Below, piece after piece: positions 5,481 to 8,109 of a stretch of 8,109 nucleotides of DNA. The translations under genes were made by a program, and so were the position numbers. Source of the stretch: Candidatus Bathyarchaeota archaeon (lineage in GTDB: Archaea; Thermoproteota; Bathyarchaeia; Bathyarchaeales; Bathyarchaeaceae); the NCBI GenBank assembly GCA_020348365.1, contig CP070749.1:567769-575877 (forward strand), given 5' to 3'. The notes under the pieces are model-generated. The model had not been told where the DNA came from, did no database searches, and saw nothing but the letters and a program-made list of their open reading frames with translations. Numbering within the stretch: position 1 is the first letter of the stretch; every line of letters starts with the position of its first letter.

Positions 5481-6134
5481 ATGATAAAGGCGGTTGTTTT
5501 CGATGTTGATGGTGTCTTGATAGACAGCAGCGAAGTGATAGTGAACGCTTACCAATCCACCGCAAGAAAACTCAGATTGAACGTTCCGTCTCGACAGGAA
5601 ATCCTTGACTTGATGGGCAGACCCTTAGAGGAAATCACAAGAACCCTATGGCCAAATAGCGACACCCAACTCTACATGAAAGAATTTAGAAGCCTCTTCA
5701 TGGGAGAAAACCTGGTAATTCCTAGAATAGACGGGGCACCAAACGCGATCCAAGAGATCAAAAAGCCCGGAGTGAAACTCGGGCTGGTCACGGGAAAGAT
5801 CAGGTATTTCGTTGAGAAGCATTTGAACGAAGCAGGATTCGATCTCACCATGTTTGAGGTTATTGCCCCTTTTGAAGCAACCCAGAAACACAAACCAAAC
5901 CCTGAACCATTACTCTACGTCATCAACAACCTGCATGTAACATCGGAAGAGACGGTGTATGTAGGAGACGCAATATCCGATTATGAATGTGCAAAGAACG
6001 CGAGGGTCAGATACATTGCTGTCTTAACTGGATCCATGAAAAGAGCGGAACTGGAAGAACTAGGGGTCAAGAACATAATAGAGTCGGTTGCCGATTTACC
6101 TGAATTTCTAAAAGAGAATATCAACCAGCCTTAA
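5481..6134 (+). CDS. HAD-superfamily phosphatase (phosphoglycolate phosphatase-like)
   Basis: A 217-aa hydrolase of the haloacid dehalogenase superfamily with an alpha-helical cap inserted after motif I. The four motifs are visible: motif I FDVDGVLIDS with nucleophile Asp8 and acid/base Asp10, motif II LVTGK with Thr104, motif III Lys138 in KHKPNPEP, and motif IV GDAISDYE with Asp163 and Asp167 binding Mg. The overall pattern matches the Gph/PpaX branch, which acts on phosphoglycolate or pyrophosphate, though related enzymes hydrolyse sugar and nucleotide phosphates, so the substrate stays open. The ATG at 5481 places motif I at the expected distance from the N-terminus. No Shine-Dalgarno sequence is evident. 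The neighbouring genes give no metabolic clue. Confidence 0.9.
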   Translation: MIKAVVFDVDGVLIDSSEVIVNAYQSTARKLRLNVPSRQEILDLMGRPLEEITRTLWPNSDTQLYMKEFRSLFMGENLVIPRIDGAPNAIQEIKKPGVKLGLVTGKIRYFVEKHLNEAGFDLTMFEVIAPFEATQKHKPNPEPLLYVINNLHVTSEETVYVGDAISDYECAKNARVRYIAVLTGSMKRAELEELGVKNIIESVADLPEFLKENINQP

Positions 6135-6193
6135 TGATTTTCCTTCTCCGCCAGGATACACTAACCACAAAAGAGGACGATTCGCGGGAGAGT

Positions 6194-6829
6194 CTAGACT
6201 AACGATTGAGTTCCAATTATCAGTGCAAACAGGAGAATAGCTGGAGTCAAGATGGAAATGAGAATATCCAGATACTCTCTATTCGCCTTGAGGAAAGGCG
6301 TGAAGAAAGGCACCCTGTTCTTATAGTCCACAAAGGATTCACCATACTTTCTCGATAAATCCTGCTCCTCTACGTACGCCAACAGAACATAAGCGAAAAG
6401 TTCAATGAACCACACCCCTATGGTCTGCGATGGACTTAGAAACCCAATGCCGAAAGTATTGTTCAGAATCCAAACACTCCAACCAGTCAAGCCGAGGGTT
6501 GAGAGTATCATTCCCAAGTATTGGGGATGTCTGACCCACCGATAAGGCCCTGAAGTAACCAATCCTTCCTCCCGGTTTATCCTTAGATAACTCACTGAGT
6601 AGACAAGAATCACCAGTCCAATAATGATGAAGGCCTTCTCCAGAATAGCAAGGGGAGAGAATAGATCAAGCAGCGCCCTAGGAAGTTCAGCTGGAAGATT
6701 TGCGAAAATCAGGACCAGATAGCCAGCGAATGGAAGTGTCATCAGACCAGTCCAGACCGGCACTGATTGAACAAGAGGAACCAAATAACCAGCAACCCTC
6801 AAGAATCCCGACTTTATTCCTCCCGTCAT
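6194..6829 (-). CDS. ICMT/PEMT-like integral membrane methyltransferase
   Basis: A 211-aa membrane protein with about five or six hydrophobic segments (near 9-22, 28-43, 64-82, 103-122, 133-152 and 185-207). The S-adenosylmethionine-binding signature of isoprenylcysteine/phospholipid methyltransferases is complete: GLVTSGPYRWVRHPQYLG at 89-106 and the EEQDLSRKYGESFVDYKNRV stretch at 154-173. Family members methylate carboxyl groups of prenylated proteins, phospholipid head groups or other lipid-soluble substrates; in archaea the substrate is generally unknown. Two adjacent ATGs exist (6832 and 6829). GGAGGGG at about 6834-6840 gives better spacing to the second, so 6829 is chosen. Convergent with the HAD gene. 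A TATA-like element and a 19-bp dyad lie upstream, suggesting individual regulation. Confidence 0.85.
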   Translation of the reverse strand: MTGGIKSGFLRVAGYLVPLVQSVPVWTGLMTLPFAGYLVLIFANLPAELPRALLDLFSPLAILEKAFIIIGLVILVYSVSYLRINREEGLVTSGPYRWVRHPQYLGMILSTLGLTGWSVWILNNTFGIGFLSPSQTIGVWFIELFAYVLLAYVEEQDLSRKYGESFVDYKNRVPFFTPFLKANREYLDILISILTPAILLFALIIGTQSLV

Positions 6830-6857
6830 CATTCCCCTCCAATGCTATTACAGTGAG

Positions 6858-6870
6858 GAATTTAATAATC
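6858..6870 (-). promoter_or_regulatory. TATA-like promoter of the membrane methyltransferase gene
   Basis: The minus strand reads GATTATTAAATTC. Initiation about 25 nt downstream falls near 6840, immediately at the GGAGGGG ribosome binding site, so the leader would be very short. Positional inference. Confidence 0.4.
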
Positions 6871-6877
6871 CCACGTT

Positions 6878-6896
6878 TCAGAACACCTTGTTCTGA
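6878..6896 (-). promoter_or_regulatory. 19-bp perfect dyad, candidate transcription-factor site
   Basis: TCAGAACACCTTGTTCTGA has 8-bp perfect arms around a CCT centre. It sits about 8 bp upstream of the TATA-like element of the membrane methyltransferase gene, a position where archaeal activators or repressors bind. No regulator family can be named. Confidence 0.4.
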
Positions 6897-6980
6897 TCCG
6901 TGAACATCGAAGACTGTTTAAGAAGAAGAAATGAATATGAATACGTTACCAGTTCGCATCTAATTTGCAGAAACAGTCAT

Positions 6981-6999
6981 AAGTCTTGATTTTAGACTT
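6981..6999 (-). terminator. Possible thiT transcript-end hairpin
   Basis: AAGTCT and AGACTT form a perfect 6-bp stem with a 7-nt loop, starting 16 nt after the thiT stop codon. There is no uridine run directly after the stem on the minus strand, and many archaeal terminators rely on U-runs alone, so this is a weak call. Confidence 0.25.
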
Positions 7000-7015
7000 C
7001 GGAATCCAGTTCAAT

Positions 7016-7552
7016 TCAGAGATAGATTTCAAGCAGTCCTCTCTTGATAAGCAGGTATATTACAGCCACGCTGATTATGAACTCGCCGATAAGATATGTG
7101 CCATTGTATATGGCTGATGCAATTGCGCCCTCTACTGTAGGAGATGCGAAGAAGAAGATGCCAGACAAGAAAGAGCAGATGAATCTGCCAACTATTCCAA
7201 CACCTACGCCGACCAGCCGATACTTCTTGAAGAGCCCAGCCAAGCCTAATGCTGCAAAAGCTAGAGGATAATCAAGCAAACCTTGGATTGGATTTATAAC
7301 ATAGCCACCAAGCGCCATGTGGACCAGCCCGAAGATAAACCCAGCAAAAGCTCCAATACGGAAACCTCTTCTCAGAGTAAACCAGAAAAGCGGAACCAAC
7401 CCTGCTATCGTGATGGATCCTCCTTGAGGAAGAGGATAGATTGGTGGTAGGATATCCTTCAGAATAACACTCAAAGCTACAACAACTGACAATTCTGTCA
7501 GTATTTTTGTTGGAAACCTTTTTTCGTTCAGACTATTTCCCTCCGCCAGCAT
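7016..7552 (-). CDS. thiT: ThiT, thiamine-specific S component of an ECF transporter
   Basis: A 178-aa membrane protein of the ThiT (YuaJ) family, the substrate-binding subunit that captures thiamine and joins a shared ECF ATPase/T-component module. That module is not in this window. Recognisable features: an N-terminal KILTELSVVVALSVIL helix (16-31), PLPQGGSITIAGLVPLFWFTLRRG (40-63), the GLLDYPLAFAALGLAGLF stretch (91-108) and the C-terminal YNGTYLIGEFII (149-160); about six hydrophobic helices in all. A TPP riboswitch directly precedes and overlaps the gene. The ATG at 7552 lies inside riboswitch loop L5. It is the first ATG, GTG or TTG after an in-frame TGA. The next TTG (residue 21) would remove the conserved first helix start. 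A CTG at 7531, 7 nt after GGAGGG, is a less usual alternative. Confidence 0.88.
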   Translation of the reverse strand: MLAEGNSLNEKRFPTKILTELSVVVALSVILKDILPPIYPLPQGGSITIAGLVPLFWFTLRRGFRIGAFAGFIFGLVHMALGGYVINPIQGLLDYPLAFAALGLAGLFKKYRLVGVGVGIVGRFICSFLSGIFFFASPTVEGAIASAIYNGTYLIGEFIISVAVIYLLIKRGLLEIYL

Positions 7553-7624
7553 TATCTGGATCAGGTTCGTCGGGTCGACGGTGATCCAACCGTCCTCTCA
7601 GCCAGGTTACCCAAGCTCCCCAGC
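7533..7624 (-). ncRNA. TPP (THI-box) riboswitch overlapping the thiT start
   Basis: The conserved thiamine-pyrophosphate aptamer is present in order on the minus strand: GGGGAGC (7621-7615), CTGAGA (7601-7596), ACCC (7575-7572), GAACCTGATC (7568-7559), CCAGATAATGCTGG (7559-7546) and GCGGAGGGAA (7546-7537). P3 is a short stem closed by a GUAA tetraloop (7617-7600). P5 is CCAG/CUGG, a double compensatory change from the commonly quoted CUGG/CCAG. An extra perfect hairpin (GACGGU/ACCGUC, 7594-7577) fills the variable arm. P2 pairs GGG with CCC and P4 pairs CCU with AGG; P1 is weak (GCU/AGU). The thiT AUG (7552-7550) lies in L5, so TPP binding would block translation initiation. Confidence 0.9.
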
Positions 7625-7640
7625 GCTCCATAGAAAGCTA

Positions 7641-7651
7641 GAGTATATAAC
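7641..7651 (-). promoter_or_regulatory. TATA box of thiT and its riboswitch
   Basis: The minus strand reads GTTATATACTC, a strong archaeal TATA box. The expected start about 25 nt downstream falls near 7620, at the first conserved G run of the aptamer. The riboswitch would therefore form the extreme 5' end of the mRNA, with no leader ahead of it. Confidence 0.6.
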
Positions 7652-7680
7652 ATTAACCATATTTAGCATGCAAACCATTC

Positions 7681-7690
7681 CCTTTTATGC
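7681..7690 (+). promoter_or_regulatory. TATA-like promoter of the cupin gene
   Basis: CCTTTTATGC lies about 60 bp upstream of the cupin ATG and would start transcription near 7712. It faces away from the thiT promoter, so the two genes are divergently transcribed from a gap of about 195 bp. Confidence 0.4.
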
Positions 7691-7716
7691 GTGGGCGAAA
7701 GGGTTATTCCTTGACA

Positions 7717-7731
7717 AAGAAGTGACTTCTT
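7717..7731 (+). promoter_or_regulatory. 15-bp dyad at the predicted cupin transcript start
   Basis: AAGAAGTGACTTCTT has perfect 6-bp arms around TGA. It lies just downstream of the predicted transcription start and just upstream of the GGGTGA ribosome binding site (7739-7744), a position suited to a repressor site or a small leader hairpin. Confidence 0.3.
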
Positions 7732-7748
7732 ACGGGCTGGGTGATTGA

Positions 7749-8069
7749 ATGGAAAAGATCTCTTTGGATGCGCTTTCAAGAAAGATTGGTGAACCCTGGG
7801 TTCCCGTTGATGTAATGTTTGTCAACAATTCCGTAATCAAGATGGCAAAGATAGAAGGTGAGTTTGTCTGGCATAAACATGACAACAGTGACGAGGCCTT
7901 TCTGGTTTTTGACGGAGAATTCACATTACAGACGAAAGAACAGAATTTCAACCTGGAGACGGGAGAATGTATCTTGGTTCCAAAGGGAGTTCTGCATTGC
8001 CCCAAAACCAATTCTTCAGCCACTGTGTTAGTGTTCGAGTTGAAAGAGACCAAAAAATATGGAGATTAA
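7749..8069 (+). CDS. Small single-domain cupin protein
   Basis: A 106-aa protein with one cupin beta-barrel. Motif 1 is WHKHDNSDEAFLVFDGE with His42, His44 and Glu49 as likely metal ligands. Motif 2 is GECILVPKGVLHCP with His83 as the fourth ligand, so a complete metal site (Fe, Mn, Zn or similar) is expected. The pattern is that of the common stand-alone 'WHxH..DE.F.VLEGE' cupins whose substrates are mostly unknown; isomerase, oxygenase or ligand-binding roles are all possible. The ATG at 7749 has GGGTGA four nt upstream. The gene is divergent from thiT, but nothing in its sequence ties it to thiamine metabolism. Confidence 0.88.
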   Translation: MEKISLDALSRKIGEPWVPVDVMFVNNSVIKMAKIEGEFVWHKHDNSDEAFLVFDGEFTLQTKEQNFNLETGECILVPKGVLHCPKTNSSATVLVFELKETKKYGD

Positions 8070-8109
8070 TCAAGCATGTTGCCAACTAGAACATTTCCTT
8101 CTGCAAACA
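8070..8109. other. Window end, no gene recognised
   Basis: Forty bases after the cupin stop hold a GCATGTTG stretch at 8074-8081, related to the recurring intergenic motif, and otherwise nothing that can be assigned. Confidence 0.4.

Noticed and set aside
7533..7635. CUAU/AUAG pairing as helix P1 of the TPP riboswitch
   Set aside because: The upstream arm (7630-7635) lies ahead of the predicted transcript start and is separated from the aptamer by eight unpaired bases.

Overview
The window looks archaeal. I infer this from TATA-like boxes about 25 bp ahead of probable transcript starts, GGTGA-type ribosome binding sites, frequent TTG starts, a FUN14-family membrane protein and several small Cys-rich zinc-ribbon proteins. 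My best guess is an uncultured TACK lineage such as Bathyarchaeia; that is an impression from gene content and style, not a phylogenetic result. No rRNA, tRNA, CRISPR array or insertion sequence was seen.

Layout. Positions 1-200 hold a possible tail of an upstream gene overlapped by a 38-codon ORF. Positions 297-1939 carry three minus-strand genes: a TatD-type metal-dependent hydrolase, a FUN14 membrane protein and a small NIPSNAP-like ferredoxin-fold protein. Positions 2044-4274 form a plus-strand run: an NTF2/lumazine-binding-like protein, a dihydrodipicolinate-synthase-superfamily aldolase and an acetamidase/formamidase. The last two are 21 bp apart and are probably one transcript that cleaves or assimilates an unknown oxo-acid and amide substrate. 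A zinc-ribbon protein (4381-4707) converges on, and overlaps by 28 bp, a zinc-finger protein with a WW-containing middle domain and a very basic tail (4680-5348). A HAD phosphatase (5481-6134) is divergent from the latter. An ICMT/PEMT-like membrane methyltransferase follows on the minus strand (6194-6829). The right end has thiT (ECF thiamine transporter S component, minus) divergent from a small cupin (plus).

The most notable element is a TPP riboswitch aptamer on the minus strand at about 7533-7624, directly ahead of thiT. TPP riboswitches are uncommon in archaea. Here a good TATA box places the RNA 5' end at the edge of the aptamer, and the first usable AUG of thiT is inside loop L5 of the aptamer. 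The reading frame continues through the conserved 3' strand, at a place where the commonest form of the motif would have an in-frame stop. Ligand binding would therefore directly bury the start codon. This is a compact start-codon-in-aptamer translational switch.

Other structure not explained by genes: a CATGCATG-like palindrome recurs in most intergenic gaps, often within 20 nt downstream of a stop codon, and several perfect dyads (17, 19 and 15 bp) sit at promoter positions of individual genes.
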